NCBI GenBank assembly: GCA_009823505.1
Contig: VZQC01001015.1
Span: 1,084,574 to 1,148,573 of the forward strand
Source: Rhizomys pruinosus
Lineage: Eukaryota > Chordata > Mammalia > Rodentia > Spalacidae
Reading direction: 5' to 3'
Length of the DNA: 64,000 bases
A program made the translations under genes and the position numbers. Shown here piece by piece: positions 42,076 through 51,898 of this stretch (within the stretch, counting starts at the first letter, position 1; every line of letters begins with the position of its first letter). The notes under the pieces were generated by a model that was not told the DNA's origin, searched no databases, and worked only from the letters and a program-made list of their open reading frames with translations.

Positions 42076-42240
42076 TTTTTTGGTGTTTTTGAGACAGGGT
42101 CTCCTGTAGCCCCAGCTGTCCTGGAACTCACTCTGTAGACCAGGCTGGCCTTGAACTCACAAAGATCCGCCTGCCTCTGCCTCCCAAGTGCTAGGATTAA
42201 AGGCGTGCGCCACCACGCCCGGCTATTTTTGCACATTTTA
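42010..42240 (-). mobile_element. B1 SINE, perfect 17-bp target-site duplication
   Basis: TATTTTTGCACATTTTA at 42,010-42,026 and 42,224-42,240 flanks a (TTTA)n tail complement and a full antisense B1. Confidence 0.98.
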
Positions 42241-42377
42241 AAGCACACAGAGGCACACAACTGAAAAAGTCAGATTACAAAGAGAAATGACTTCTTAAGC
42301 TAATCAGAGATATCTGTAATACCTTGGGGTAGAGTGTAATACATTCTCAGACTTACTGACCAACCATTTAAGTAGAG

Positions 42378-42640
42378 TTAATGCTGCAGCTCAGAGGTAG
42401 AGGACTTGCCTAATGTGTGTGAGGTCCAGGGTTCTGTCCTTACTGCTCTTAAAATCAGGTCTGGAGGTAGATGTCTGTAATCCAGTTTTAGGAAAGTAGA
42501 GGCTGGAGAGTAAGAAATTCTAAGTAATCCTCAGCTACATGGTGAATCTGAAGCCAGCCTGGGCTACATGAGACCCTATCTCAATAACAACTAAATAAAT
42601 AAATAAATTACACACACACACACACACACACACACTTCTC
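42378..42640 (+). mobile_element. B4/ID-B1 SINE with (CA)n tail
   Basis: ID head GCAGCTCAGAGGTAGAGG ... GTCCAGGGTTCTGTCC, B1-like body GAAGCCAGCCTGGGCTACAT, then AAAT units and (CA)n at 42,609-42,635. Confidence 0.8.
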
Positions 42641-42667
42641 CAGTATCACCTAGGAAGCATATCGTCT

Positions 42668-42832
42668 CCATTTCTTTTTTTTTTTTTGGTCTTTTCGAGA
42701 CAGGGTCTCCCTGTAGCCCCAATTGTCCTGGAACTCACTCTGTAGACCAGGCTGGCCTTGAACTCACAAAGATCCACCTGCCTCTGCCTCCCAAGTGCTA
42801 GGATTAAAGGCGTACGCCCGGCTCTTTTCTGC
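42668..42832 (-). mobile_element. B1 SINE
   Basis: TTTTTTTTTGGTCTTTTCGA to AAAGGCGTACGCCCGGC. Confidence 0.95.
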
Positions 42833-43083
42833 CTTTTCATATTAGAATGCAGCTTCGAGTGGGGGCACAGTACATGTAAGTCTTGACTTAATAACCCTGT
42901 AACACAGGAGCACCTGCGGGTGTTCATACAAGTCCTTCATGACTGTGGTTCCATTCTGAGCTGTTTTTCATTCCTTTTGAGGCTGAGGTAGACCAGAACA
43001 GCCACTGGGTTTCCGGGAAGAGGGCTGAATGTCTACCTTGCTGAGTTTTCCATGGTGTCTTGTTCTACAACAACACAATCGCA

Positions 43084-43213
43084 CAGCAGCACTCAGAAGG
43101 CAGAGGCAAGAGGATTTCTGGGTTTGAGGCCAGCCTGGTCTACATAGTGAGTTCTGGGCCAGCCAGGGCTACAGAATGAGATCATGTCTGAAAAAGAAAA
43201 GAAAAAAAAAAAT
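43084..43213 (+). mobile_element. B1 SINE, 5' truncated
   Basis: CAGCACTCAGAAGGCAGAGG to CATGTCTGAAAAAGAAAAG. 42,833-43,083 is unique. Confidence 0.88.
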
Positions 43214-43329
43214 CCCACCAAAAGGGACTCTGGCTGCTGATGCATTCTGCAGTTCCTCCTGCTCCACCACAATCATGACTCATTCAGATATTCTTTGAAT
43301 TATTCTATTTAATTCCTTCTTTTGTCTGT

Positions 43330-43401
43330 GGATGTAGAGTTCTTGCCTAGCACGCATGGAGCCAGGGATTTGTTGGGTTTTTTTGTTTTTGTTTTTGTTT
43401 T

Positions 43402-43438
<37 letters not shown>

Positions 43439-43850
43439 ATACTGTGTACATGTAGGTTTGTGCACCCGTGTCGTGCAATGCTGCAGAGGTCAGAAGAGGG
43501 TCTCAGATTCCCCTGGAACTAGAGTTCTCCTGGAATTGGAGTTGCAGACTGTTCTCAGCCGCCATGTGGGTGCTGGGGATCAAACCTGGGTCCTCTCCAA
43601 GAGCAGTCGGTGCTCTTAACCGCTAGGCCATCTCTCTCCACCCCCACACCCCCACCTCCCCAGCCCCCAACCCCCACCCCCCCACCCCCTGAGCCGTGGA
43701 TTTGTTCCTGGCACCAAACAAAACTGGGCATGGTGGTGTGATCCCAGCACTCTGGAAGTGAAGACAGGAAAATCAGAAGTTCAAAGGCATCCTCTGCCAT
43801 ATAATGAGTTTGAGGCCAGCCTGGGCAACATGAAACCCTCTCTCAAAAAT
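43330..43850 (+). mobile_element. B4 SINE split by a B2
   Basis: ID head (GTGGATGTAGAGTTCTTGCC) stops at 43,380 and resumes at ~43,691 as GAGCCGTGGATTTGTTCC plus B1-like body (CTGGGCATGGTGGTGTGATC ... CTCTCAAAAATAAATAGG). The repeated GAGCC-GGATTTGTT marks the B2 target site. Confidence 0.85.
43381..43690 (-). mobile_element. B2 SINE, long form, nested in B4
   Basis: T-rich (TTTTTG)n and (TG)n (43,405-43,433) complement the tail; body GAATATACTGTGTACATG to GGCCATCTCTCTCCA, then a C-rich low-complexity stretch of about 60 bases before the right flank. Confidence 0.93.
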
Positions 43851-44147
43851 AAATAGGAGGGGGGCTGGAGAGATGGCCTAGCGGTTGAGAGCGCTGACCG
43901 CTCTTACAGAGGACCCGGGTTCGATCCCCAGCACCCACATGGCGGCTGAGAACCGTCTGAAACTACAATTCCAGGAGAACTCCAGTTCCAGGGGAATCCG
44001 ACACCCTCTTCTGACCTCCGCGGCATTGCACGACACGGGTGCACAAACCTACATGCAGACAGTACACTCATACACATACAAAAATAAATAAAATAAAATT
44101 AAAATTAAAAAATATTAAAAAAAATAAATAAATAAATAAATAGGAGG
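43846..44147 (+). mobile_element. B2 SINE, long form
   Basis: AAATAAATAGGAGG repeats at both ends; body GGGGCTGGAGAGATGGCCTA ... AAAAATAAATAAAATAAAA. Confidence 0.97.
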
Positions 44148-44375
44148 GGCTGGAGAGATGGCTCAGGTGTTAAGAGCACTGGCTGTTCTTGCAGAGGATC
44201 AGGGTTTCGTTCCCAGCACCTGAAGGGCCGCTCACAACCATCCTTTACTACAGTTCCAGGGGAATTTGACACCCTCTTCTGTCCCCCCAAGGCACTGGGG
44301 GACACGGGTGCATTTACATACATGCAGGCATAACACTCATATACATAAAACAAAAACAAATACATCAAAACAAAT
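44148..44375 (+). mobile_element. B2 SINE, short form
   Basis: GGGCTGGAGAGATGGCTCAG to CATAAAACAAAAACAAATAC, head to tail with the previous copy. Confidence 0.94.
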
Positions 44376-44584
44376 AGTTTAATCATGAGTTCCGAGGTTC
44401 AATTCTCAGCACTGCGATAAAATAAAATATAAAGTCATTGAGGATTATTTATTTTGGGGGGAGCTCAGAGCATGTGTGAGTGTGGAGGTTAAAGTTTTCA
44501 CCTTCCACGTGGTGGGACCCAGGGATCAAACTCATCCTGTTTGGAGGGAAGGGCCTTTACCCTCTGAGCCACCCTGCCAGCCCG
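44376..44584. mobile_element. ID 3' scrap and antisense B3-like SINE
   Basis: ID 3' part (GAGGTTCAATTCTCAGCACT, plus) then antisense B3-like: GGAGGTTAAAGTTTTCACC, TTCCACGTGGTGGGACCCAG, CTCTGAGCCACCCTGCCAGC. Confidence 0.7.
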
Positions 44585-45715
44585 GCCCATGAGTTACTCT
44601 TCATTTACAGAGCCCTCTGTCCCTGACTGTGTTACCTGATCTGTACTGTTGCTTGCTTTTAAATATTTTTCTTTGCCACTTTGCAAAAGCTATATGTAAT
44701 AATAAATAAGTAAATATTAAAAATTAAATCCATCCTCTTTTCCAGTTAAATATGGACCTTGCCCATCCTTGACGTGCCCTTGAACTATTTCCAACTTACA
44801 CATGACAATTTCAGTTTTCCCCCACAAATGACAAGAGACTCCGATTTTCTTCACCGGATTAAACGGTGCTGAGTTCCTAGTAAAGCGGATACCCGAGGGA
44901 GACTGGACCGCAGCGTTTGCCTCTACCCGGGTCTGGCTTGGAGAAAGAGCCAGAGACCCTCTTCTGGCTTGGCCTCACCGGGGAGGTGAGGCTGATTCCT
45001 GAAAACTCGAGTGGGGAGAGAATCAGTCCCTACCTAAACCAGCAGTCCCAGTGGCAAAAAGAAGGATTGTGCAATTTTCTGGGTAAGATGACCCCGGGCT
45101 CGCGGCGTGTTTGCTCGCTATGCAGCAGACAATGTTTTCAGTGCGCTTGGCTTTCTCCACTCAGCGCTTTTGTCCTGTGCACCCTGCCCCTTGTTCTTAG
45201 GTGACTGTACTTTAAGAACATGTGGTAAAAATTGGGATTTTTTTTCTTCTTCTTCTTCTTCCTCCTCCCCCTCCCCCTTCTTCTGCTTTAAAAACAAGAT
45301 AAGCCTGTATGCAAATAGATTCCCCGTAACCACAGTAACATTCTCGACTTTATTTATTGAATTGCAGTCTTCCTGCGCCTGATTAAGTTCTATTTGCATA
45401 CCTGTAACATTAGAAATATTCCATGACTGAATCATTGAACCTCGTAGCTTTTTAGCTTTGAGGCTGAATTCAACAATATGAAAGTCAGAAGAATGGGAAT
45501 CTTCTGTGTTAGCCTTAAGACTGTTTATGTAAAATTGTTTAGGAGGAGAGAGACAAAAAGAGACAGGAATTTTTTTTGCATTTTTTTTAAATCGAAATTT
45601 TCAAGTTAACATACAAAGTAATGGACTTCCTCTTGACATCAACATACACATGTGTCAGCATATTTGGTTCCCAAAAATTCAAGAATTTTTGGAATTCTAA
45701 ACACTGAAATGAAAA
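44585..45715. other. Unique DNA with GC-rich core, possible exon or regulatory element
   Basis: No SINE. 44,850-45,130 is GC- and CpG-enriched relative to its surroundings. AATTTTCTGG followed by GTAAGA (GT at 45,083) is a possible plus-strand donor. A TTC/CTC tract lies at 45,241-45,285. No protein family recognised in any frame. Confidence 0.4.
45308..45400. promoter_or_regulatory. Inverted pair of POU octamers
   Basis: TATGCAAATAGA (45,308-45,319) and its exact reverse complement TCTATTTGCATA (45,389-45,400) form a 12-bp perfect inverted repeat with a 69-bp spacer. Each arm holds a perfect octamer. Related CAGTAACATT and CTGTAACATT lie beside them. Function is inferred. Confidence 0.4.
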
Positions 45716-45719
45716 CTGG

Positions 45720-45965
45720 GGGTTTGGCTCAGTGGCAGTGATGTCAAAATAAAATTAGCCGGGTGTGGTAACATATGTCTTTAATGATAGTACTCTCAAA
45801 AATAAATAAATACACAAATAAATACATAAATACATAAAATTGAAGCCAGGGATGTTCGGAGTGATCCCAGTACTCAGAAAGCAGAAGCAGACAGTTCTGT
45901 GAATTCCAGGCCAGCCTGGAATTGTTAAGTTCTTAGTCTCAAATAATTAAAGTAAAAAAAAAAAA
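45720..45965 (+). mobile_element. B1 fragments
   Basis: B1 5' piece (GCCGGGTGTGGTAACATATG, ~45,758) with AAATA-rich tail, then a partial B1 (GAAGCCAGGGATGTTCGGAG ... GTCTCAAATAATTAAAG). Confidence 0.7.
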
Positions 45966-46011
45966 GAAATAACAAAATATAAAATAAAACAAGAATACAA
46001 ATAAAATTGAG

Positions 46012-46113
46012 GTGCTCACTTTGGCAGCACATAGACTAAAATTGGAACGATCCAGAGAAGATTAGCATGGCCCCTGCCCAAGGACGACACGCAAATTCGT
46101 GAAGTGTTCCATA
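46012..46113 (+). pseudogene. U6 snRNA retropseudogene (5' part of U6-B2 chimera)
   Basis: GTGCTCACTTTGGCAGCACA, AACGATCCAGAGAAGATTAG, CATGGCCCCTGCCCAAGG and CACGCAAATTCGTGAAGTGT follow U6 snRNA almost base for base over ~101 of ~107 nt. Differences include CACTTTGG for CGCTTCGG, AGACTAAA for ATACTAAA and GCCCAAGGACG for GCGCAAGGATG. There is no visible U6 promoter (no TATA/PSE at the expected spacing; the upstream is A-rich). The terminal T stretch is replaced by A residues followed directly by a 3' B2 fragment. It is a processed, non-functional copy. Confidence 0.95.
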
Positions 46114-46236
46114 AAAAAATAATCTGACTTCCTTTTCTGACCTCTGAGGCATTCCATGACACGGGTGCACCAACCTACATGCGGACAGTACACTCATACA
46201 CATAAAAAAATAAAAAACAATAAAATAAAAAAATAA
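46114..46236 (+). mobile_element. B2 3' fragment fused to U6
   Basis: Starts at AATCTGACTTCC, matching the interior of B2, and continues TTCTGACCTCTGAGGC, CATGACACGGGTGCACC and CACATAAAAAAATAAAA tail. The B2 promoter half is replaced by U6. Confidence 0.88.
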
Positions 46237-46424
46237 AGATAACATCTGAAGCCGGACGTGGTGGCTCATGCCTTTAATCCTAGCACTTGGGTGGCAAAGG
46301 CAGGCGGATCTTTGTGAATTCAAGGCCAGCCTGGTCTACAGAGTGAGTTCGAGGCCAGCTAGGGCTACAGGGAGATCCTGACTTGAAAAGACCCCCTCAA
46401 AAAAAGATAACATCTGAAATATTT
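46237..46424 (+). mobile_element. B1 SINE with target-site duplication
   Basis: AAGATAACATCTGAA on both sides flanks GCCGGACGTGGTGGCTCATG ... GACTTGAAAAGACC; it inserted just after the chimera's tail. Confidence 0.96.
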
Positions 46425-46616
46425 TACTTTACTCATGTAGTTTATATGTTAAAGAAACACACAGTATGGCAGTCCCATGAATATAAAACCAGCTGTTCTC
46501 CTTTAGAGTTTATTAAAACTTGTTTCTTAAAAAAAAAAGAGTACTTTCATATGCTGAATAATTTAAGATGGAAAAGTACCCAGCTCCTATAACCAACCCT
46601 AATTAAATCCATTGGG

Positions 46617-46618
<2 letters not shown>
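46425..46618. other. Unique DNA
   Basis: Nothing recognised. Confidence 0.5.
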
Positions 46619-46662
<44 letters not shown>

Positions 46663-46684
46663 ACACACACACACACACACACAC
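46619..46684 (+). repeat. (TC)n(CA)n compound microsatellite
   Basis: About 20 TC units followed by 12 CA units. A GGGA-rich stretch follows at 46,705-46,740. Confidence 0.96.
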
Positions 46685-46799
46685 AACAAGATGTGCAAGT
46701 GGAAGGGGGGGTGAGAGGGGGACCAGTGGGAGGGGAGGGGAACAGAAGAGGGTGATGAGAATAAATACAATCGGCATGCATTAACACATGAATGAAAAT

Positions 46800-47744
46800 G
46801 TCATAAAAATCCATTATTATGTATCACTAATATACATCAATAAAAATGACAACTCAGTGAATACCTTCATGACAAGAAAACTAAGAAATATAAGTGAATG
46901 AAAAACGAAAGAGGACAGCCTTGCTGCCAAGAGGCAGGCGGCCTGAAGAAGGAAGTATGACCGTTTATTTTCCACCCTCATACATGTTATCCACGTTATG
47001 GGTGAATGAAATTCCTCTAGAAGATAAAAACATGAAGACGCGGGGTGCCTGAACACAGATACGTTGGAAAGGTCCTTGATATTTAGAAACTCTGAGTTCT
47101 CCCCGAAAGCCAATTATTGCACTTTTCCAGAAGGAAACACTGAGTCACTCTTGAACTCATCTAAGATTTCGAAACTTGCTTACACCATTTTTTTTTTTTC
47201 CTCCTCCTTTCCTACCTGTGCCAGAAACCGACTGAGGCCCAAATGCCTGTGCCAAATTTGCTCAGGACTGGAGTGGTTTTGAAGTGGGGATAGCTAAGGG
47301 TTGGGGGTAGGGTTTCTACCAAGAAAGATGATCAGCCCCCCACCTTGCTGATCCATCCTAGAGGGCTTTATCCTCAACTCCCCAGGGCCTGAGATTAACT
47401 AGTTCTGATTCAGTAATTATTTGGCCATACCCCTGGCCAGCTTCCAAGTTTCATGTGGAACTGTAAATGGGCGTGGGGCCTCAGGTAGACTGGCCTGTGT
47501 TCTACAAGGGTTTACATATATCTCCAGCTCTGCTGAATTTGGCCAGAGACAGGTCACAGATGAGAGTGTGTTTGGATCAGGAATACGGGATCTGTCTAAC
47601 ATGACTGCCCCAGTTCACACCATAACCCCGTGGCCAAAAGACAGTCAGCAAGTGTTTGTGTCAGAAATAAATATGAATGGGCGATTTTTACCCAGGGCAG
47701 CCCCATTGGTCTCTTCCTTAAATGGAAGTGTTTCTAGGTGGTTA
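46800..47744. other. SINE-free unique DNA
   Basis: Nearly 1 kb without SINEs. A 145-codon frame begins at 47,421 but runs into an antisense B2 and has no family similarity that I recognise, so I do not call a gene. Confidence 0.5.
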
Positions 47745-47754
47745 ATTTTTTTAA

Positions 47755-47968
47755 AATTGCTGTTTTTATTAATTTATTTTATGTGTATGAGTGTACTATT
47801 GCCTCCACTCATGTCCTGCAGTACCTACAGAGGTCAGAAGAGAGCATTGGATCCTTAGTAACTGGAGTTATGGATGGTTGTTAGCCACCAGATGGGTGCT
47901 GGGAATCGAACCTCGGGTCTCTTCCAGAGCAACGGTGCTCTTGATCGCTGAGCCATCTCTCCAGCCCC
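47755..47968 (-). mobile_element. B2 SINE
   Basis: ATGTGTATGAGTGTACTATT to GCCATCTCTCCAGCCCC. Confidence 0.93.
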
Positions 47969-47979
47969 CAAAATTAGTG

Positions 47980-48118
47980 TTGCTTTTTGAGACAGGGTCT
48001 CACTATGTAGCCCTGGCTGGCCTATAACTTGCTATGTAGCAGGCTGGGCTTGAACTCACCATGATCCACCTAACTCGGCTTCCCGAAGGCTGGCATTAAA
48101 AGTATCCACTATCGCCTG
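47980..48118 (-). mobile_element. B1 SINE, diverged
   Basis: TTTTTGAGACAGGGTCTCAC to CATTAAAAGTATCCACTATC. Confidence 0.85.
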
Positions 48119-48119
48119 T

Positions 48120-48495
48120 GGTTGTTTTTTGAGACAGGCTTTTATGTAGCTCAGCAGCCCAGGCTCTCTTCTAATTCACTATGTAGCTGAGGCAGATGCA
48201 CCCCTTTAATCCTAGCACTTGGGAGGCAGAGGCAGGTGGATCTTTGTGAGTTCAAGGCCCGCCTGGTCTACATAGTGAGCTCTGAAGGCTAGCTGGGACT
48301 AAAGGGAGACCCTGTCTCTAAAAGACTAAATAAATAAATACATAAATGAACAAACTCCTGATCCTCCTGCCCCTGCTTCCTGGATGACAGGTGTGCAGCT
48401 CCAAGCCAGGTTTATACAGTGCTGGGAGTGGAGCCCAGGGCTTCATGCATGCTGAGCAAGCACTCTACCAATTGAGCTACATCCCTAGCAACATT
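48120..48495 (-). mobile_element. B4 SINE split by a sense B1
   Basis: Antisense B1-like part (48,122-48,190) and antisense ID part (48,355-48,492, GGGCTTCATGCATGCTGAGC to TTGAGCTACATCCCTAGC) belong to one B4 interrupted by the B1 below. Confidence 0.75.
48191..48352 (+). mobile_element. B1 SINE nested in B4
   Basis: 5'-truncated: GCACCCCTTTAATCCTAGC to AAAGACTAAATAAATAAATAC. Confidence 0.9.
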
Positions 48496-48532
48496 TATTC
48501 TTTTTTATTTTCGAATTAACTATTAAATAATT

Positions 48533-48545
48533 ATTTTTAAATTTT

Positions 48546-48578
<33 letters not shown>

Positions 48579-48708
48579 TTTATTTTTTTGGGTCTTTTCA
48601 AGACAGGGTCTCCCTATACTCACAAAGATCTGCCTGTCTCTGCCTCCCAAGTGCTAGGATTAAAGGCGTGCACCACCACGCCCAGCTTAATTTTATTATT
48701 TTAAATTA
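48533..48708 (-). mobile_element. B1 SINE, internally deleted, (TTTA)n
   Basis: AATTTTATTATTT flanks; GGTCTTTTCAAGACAGGGTC joins directly to ACTCACAAAGATCTGCC, omitting about 50 bases. Confidence 0.92.
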
Positions 48709-48709
48709 C

Positions 48710-49020
48710 ATGTACATCTGTATGTGGATTTGGGGGTATATGCGTCTCAGTGCAGGTGCCCTTGGAAGCCAGAGGCATCAGATACTCTGGAACTGGAGTT
48801 ACAGATAGTTGTGAGCCTCCAGACATGGGTCCTGGGAAACAAATTCTGATCCTGTGGAAGAGTAGAACACACTCTTTTTTTTTTGGACTTTTCTCCCTGT
48901 AGCCCCAGCTGTCCTGGAAGTTGCTCTGTAGACCAAGCTGGCCTTGAACTCACAAAGATCTGCCTACCTCTGCCTCCTGAGTGCTAGGATTAAAGGCGTG
49001 CACCACCACGCCCGGCTAAA
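48710..49020 (-). mobile_element. B3/B2-like SINE interrupted or followed by B1
   Basis: Antisense B2-family copy 48,712-48,872 (GTGCAGGTGCCCTTGGAAGC, TGGAACTGGAGTTACAG) lacks its 5' end, where an antisense B1 (48,873-49,018, short of GAGACAGGGTC) begins. Confidence 0.85.
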
Positions 49021-49184
49021 TAATTTATTTTTAATTGCCTTCTTCATGCCCAGTACCATCAAGCCTTCACTACTGCTCAGTTATAAATAAATAATTTTTA
49101 AAAGTTCTATGGTCAAACATGCTCTCCAAATCATTGTTTTATATAACGGAAGCTATAAATAATTCCAGTGTACAAAAATAAGGA

Positions 49185-49400
49185 AATTGGTGCTATGGTT
49201 TGGATAGACACCCCCCCCCAAAAAAAAAAGTCCATAGAGTAAAGATTTGTCCCCAGAGTGAATGCCTGGGAGGTTACAGAAGTAGTGGGAGCGGGTCCTT
49301 GTGGGGGGATCTTTGGATATTTAGCTCGTTCCCTCAAAGGTTATTGTGGACTGAACCTGTTCTTCCTTTCCGTTCCTGGTTTGCGATGTGAGCAGCAGTT
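49185..49400 (+). mobile_element. Possible MaLR-type LTR remnant
   Basis: GTGCTATGGTTTGGATAGAC, GGAGGTTACAGAAGTAGTGG, and GCGGGTCCTTGTGGGGGGAT resemble in order the old mammalian MST/ORR-type solo LTR. No internal coding region is present. Family assignment is tentative. Confidence 0.4.
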
Positions 49401-49426
49401 TACTTTACCTGTAGTCCTTACCATTG

Positions 49427-49719
49427 GCACCTAGTGCTTTCTTTTTTTTTTTTTTAATCTTAATCTTAATTTAATTTTAATTTTATTTATTTATTTTTTA
49501 TGTGTATGAATGTACTGTCTGCATGTAGGTTTGTGCACCCGTGTCCTGCAATGCCGGGGAGGTCAGAAGAGGGCGTCAGATTCCCCTGGAATCTGGAGTA
49601 CTCCTGGAATTGGAGTTTCAGACGGTTCTCAGCCACCATGTGTGTGCTGGGGACCGAACCCGGGTCCTCTGTGCTTTTAACCGCTAGGCTATCTCTCCAG
49701 CCCCGCACCTAGTGCTTTC
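49427..49719 (-). mobile_element. B2 SINE, long form, perfect target-site duplication
   Basis: GCACCTAGTGCTTTC at 49,427-49,441 and 49,705-49,719 flanks an antisense B2. It lacks the AAGAGCAGTCGG segment near its 5' end. Confidence 0.98.
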
Positions 49720-49789
49720 AACAAGAGCTGAAAGCAATGGGGCTACCAAATCTTGCCCTTGAATGTCCAGAGCCAGGAGCTGGACAAAC

Positions 49790-49955
49790 CCTTTTTTTTT
49801 TTTTTTTGGTCTTTTCAAGACAGGGTCTTCCTGTAGCCCTAGGTGTCCTGGAACTCACTCTGTAGACCAGGCTGGCCTTGAACTCACAAAGATTCGTCTG
49901 CCTCTGCCTCCCAAGTGCTAGGATTAAAGGTGTGCACCACCATGCCCGGATATCT
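49790..49955 (-). mobile_element. B1 SINE
   Basis: T run then GGTCTTTTCAAGACAGGGTC to GTGTGCACCACCATGCCCGG. Confidence 0.96.
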
Positions 49956-49961
49956 TTTTTT

Positions 49962-50125
49962 TTAATATTTTATTATTTTTATTTCGTGTGTTGTCTGTGT
50001 GTATGTAAGTGGACCTGTGTTGTGCAATGCCAACGGAAGTCAGAAGTCATCAGATTCCTCCGAACTGGAGTTATGGGTAGTTGTTAGCCAGCATGTGGGT
50101 GCTGGGAATCGAAGCCAGGTGGACC
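49962..50125 (-). mobile_element. B2-family SINE, truncated
   Basis: GTGTGTATGTAAGTGGACC to GTGGGTGCTGGGAATCGAAG; its 5' head is missing. Confidence 0.82.
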
Positions 50126-50162
50126 ACTCCCAGCTCAGTACTTATCCTTAAAACATAAGTTT

Positions 50163-50607
50163 GTCACGTGTGGTGTCGTGTGCCTGTAATCCCAGCACTT
50201 GGGAGGCAGAGGCAGGTGGATCTCTGTGAATTCAAAGCCAGCCTGGTCTACATAGCAAGTTCTAGGACATTTGGGGCTACAAGGAGATCCTGTCTCAAAA
50301 AGAAAAACAAACAAACAAAAAAACATAATTTTAGGGGCTGGGCAAGGTGGCACTCACCTTTAATCCTAGCACTCAGGAAGCAAAGGCAAGTGGATCTCTG
50401 AGTTTGAGGCCAGCCTGGTCTATACTGAGAGTTATAGCCTAGCCAGGACTTCATAATGAGATTCTGTCTCAAAAACAAAAACACTTGGGAGGCAGAGGCA
50501 GGCATATCTTTGTGAGTTCAAGGCCAGCCTGGTCTACAGAGTGAATTCCAGGACAGCTGGGGCTACAGGGAGACCCTGTCTCGAAAAGACAAAAACAAAA
50601 AAAAAGA
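50163..50607 (+). mobile_element. Three B1 SINEs head to tail
   Basis: 50,163-50,325, 50,334-50,482 and a 5'-truncated copy 50,483-50,606 starting ACTTGGGAGGCAGAGGC inserted in the previous tail. Confidence 0.93.
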
Positions 50608-50936
50608 TTTTTCCTTTCCCAGTAGCTATCAACTGCCAATAATTTTTCAGTAATGGGTGGGCCCTGAAAATCTTCTACACTGTCTATGCTGAAATTTTGA
50701 TCTTATGCAGGTAACCCTGGCTACTTGAATGCGGTAGCCATGACAGGCGTGGAAGACGTTTCACAGCACTCCTTCTGTCCTCCAGCTCTTAAATTCTGTC
50801 TAGCTCCTCTTCCATTATGTTCTCTGGGCCTCAGTGGTAGGGGTAATAATGTCCCTTTTAGGACCAAACACTCAGTTTCTTATTCCCAGCACTTTGACCA
50901 GTTAACGTATCTCTCCATTGGCTACTACCCACTGTA
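50608..50936. other. Unique DNA
   Basis: No gene or repeat recognised. Confidence 0.5.
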
Positions 50937-50952
50937 AAAAAAAAAAAAAAAA

Positions 50953-51400
50953 GGGCTGGAGAGTGGCCTGCGAGTTAAGGCGATGATGCTCTTGCAGAGA
51001 CCGGGTTCGATCCCCAGCACCCACATGGCGGCTGAGAACCGTCTGAAACCCAATTCCAGGAGAACCCAGTTCCAGGGGAATCCCGCCCTCTTCTGACCTC
51101 CGCGGATGCACGACACGGGTGAGACCTTCATGCAGACAGTACATTCATACACATCTGTAAATAAATAAAATGTAATAAAAAAAAAAAAAAACTGGGGGCT
51201 GGAGAGATGGGCCTCAGAGTAAAAGTGCAAACTGCTCGCAGAGTACCGGGTTATTAATGCCCAGCACCACATGGCATTACAGACCATTTTAATCCCAGTT
51301 CCATGGGAATCCATGCCTCTTCTACTCATGGTATGGCACACCACAGGTGCACAAACCGATGCGACAGTACACCCTACCACAAAAAAATTAAAAGCTGCTC
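50953..51400 (+). mobile_element. Two B2 SINEs in indel-rich sequence
   Basis: First 50,953-51,190 (long form, with several deleted bases such as GAGAGTGGCCTG for GAGAGATGGCCTAG), second 51,194-51,390, heavily eroded. Part of the low-quality stretch ending at N 52,376. Confidence 0.88.
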
Positions 51401-51665
51401 TGACTTCACCAAGAGGAAGTAAAAATTCTGAGAAAATCCTTTTAAAAAAAAAATCTTCTCTGATCAAGTTTGTGAGCAGCCCAGGTCTGTGGATATAAAC
51501 AAAATGAATATTTAGAGGGCAATTTGACAACATGACGAATTAGCAAAATCACAATATCATTCCACCCTAGGGCATTTGACCAGGCTTACAGTCCCAGCCA
51601 TGAAATTCCCTCTTGTAGAACAGGCTTTAGATGCAATCAAGAATGCAATTAGTTACCCTGTAACA
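51401..51665. other. Unique DNA, probably low quality
   Basis: Nothing recognised; within the indel-rich stretch. Confidence 0.4.
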
Positions 51666-51684
51666 GGCATGCATGCCACTCTTA

Positions 51685-51898
51685 CTCCAGTGGGCATCTT
51701 TTTTTTTTTTTTTTTTTTTTTTGATCTTCTGCAAGACAGGGTCCGCTCCTGTAGCCCAGACGTTTTTTTTCCTTGGAAATTCACTCTGTAGACCAGGCTG
51801 GCCTGAACTCCACAAAGACCGCCTGCCTCTGCCAGCCCCAAGTGCTAGGATTAAAGGCTGTGCACCACCCACCACACCCGGTATCCAGTGGGCAATCT
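51685..51898 (-). mobile_element. B1 SINE with scattered indels
   Basis: CCAGTGGGCATCTT and CCAGTGGGCAATCTT flank an antisense B1 whose body has extra bases (AGGGTCCGCTCCTGTAGCCC). Confidence 0.93.

Noticed and set aside
46012..46113. Functional U6 snRNA gene
   Set aside because: Base changes in conserved positions, no PSE or TATA upstream, no terminator T run, and a fused B2 tail.
47421..47858. 145-codon frame as a novel gene
   Set aside because: It runs into an antisense B2, has no recognisable domain and no supporting splice or promoter signal.
49185..49400. Complete endogenous retrovirus
   Set aside because: At most a short solo LTR-like remnant; no gag, pol or env-like frame nearby.
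50925..51533. 202-codon minus-strand frame
   Set aside because: It crosses two sense B2 copies in low-quality sequence and is a product of indels.
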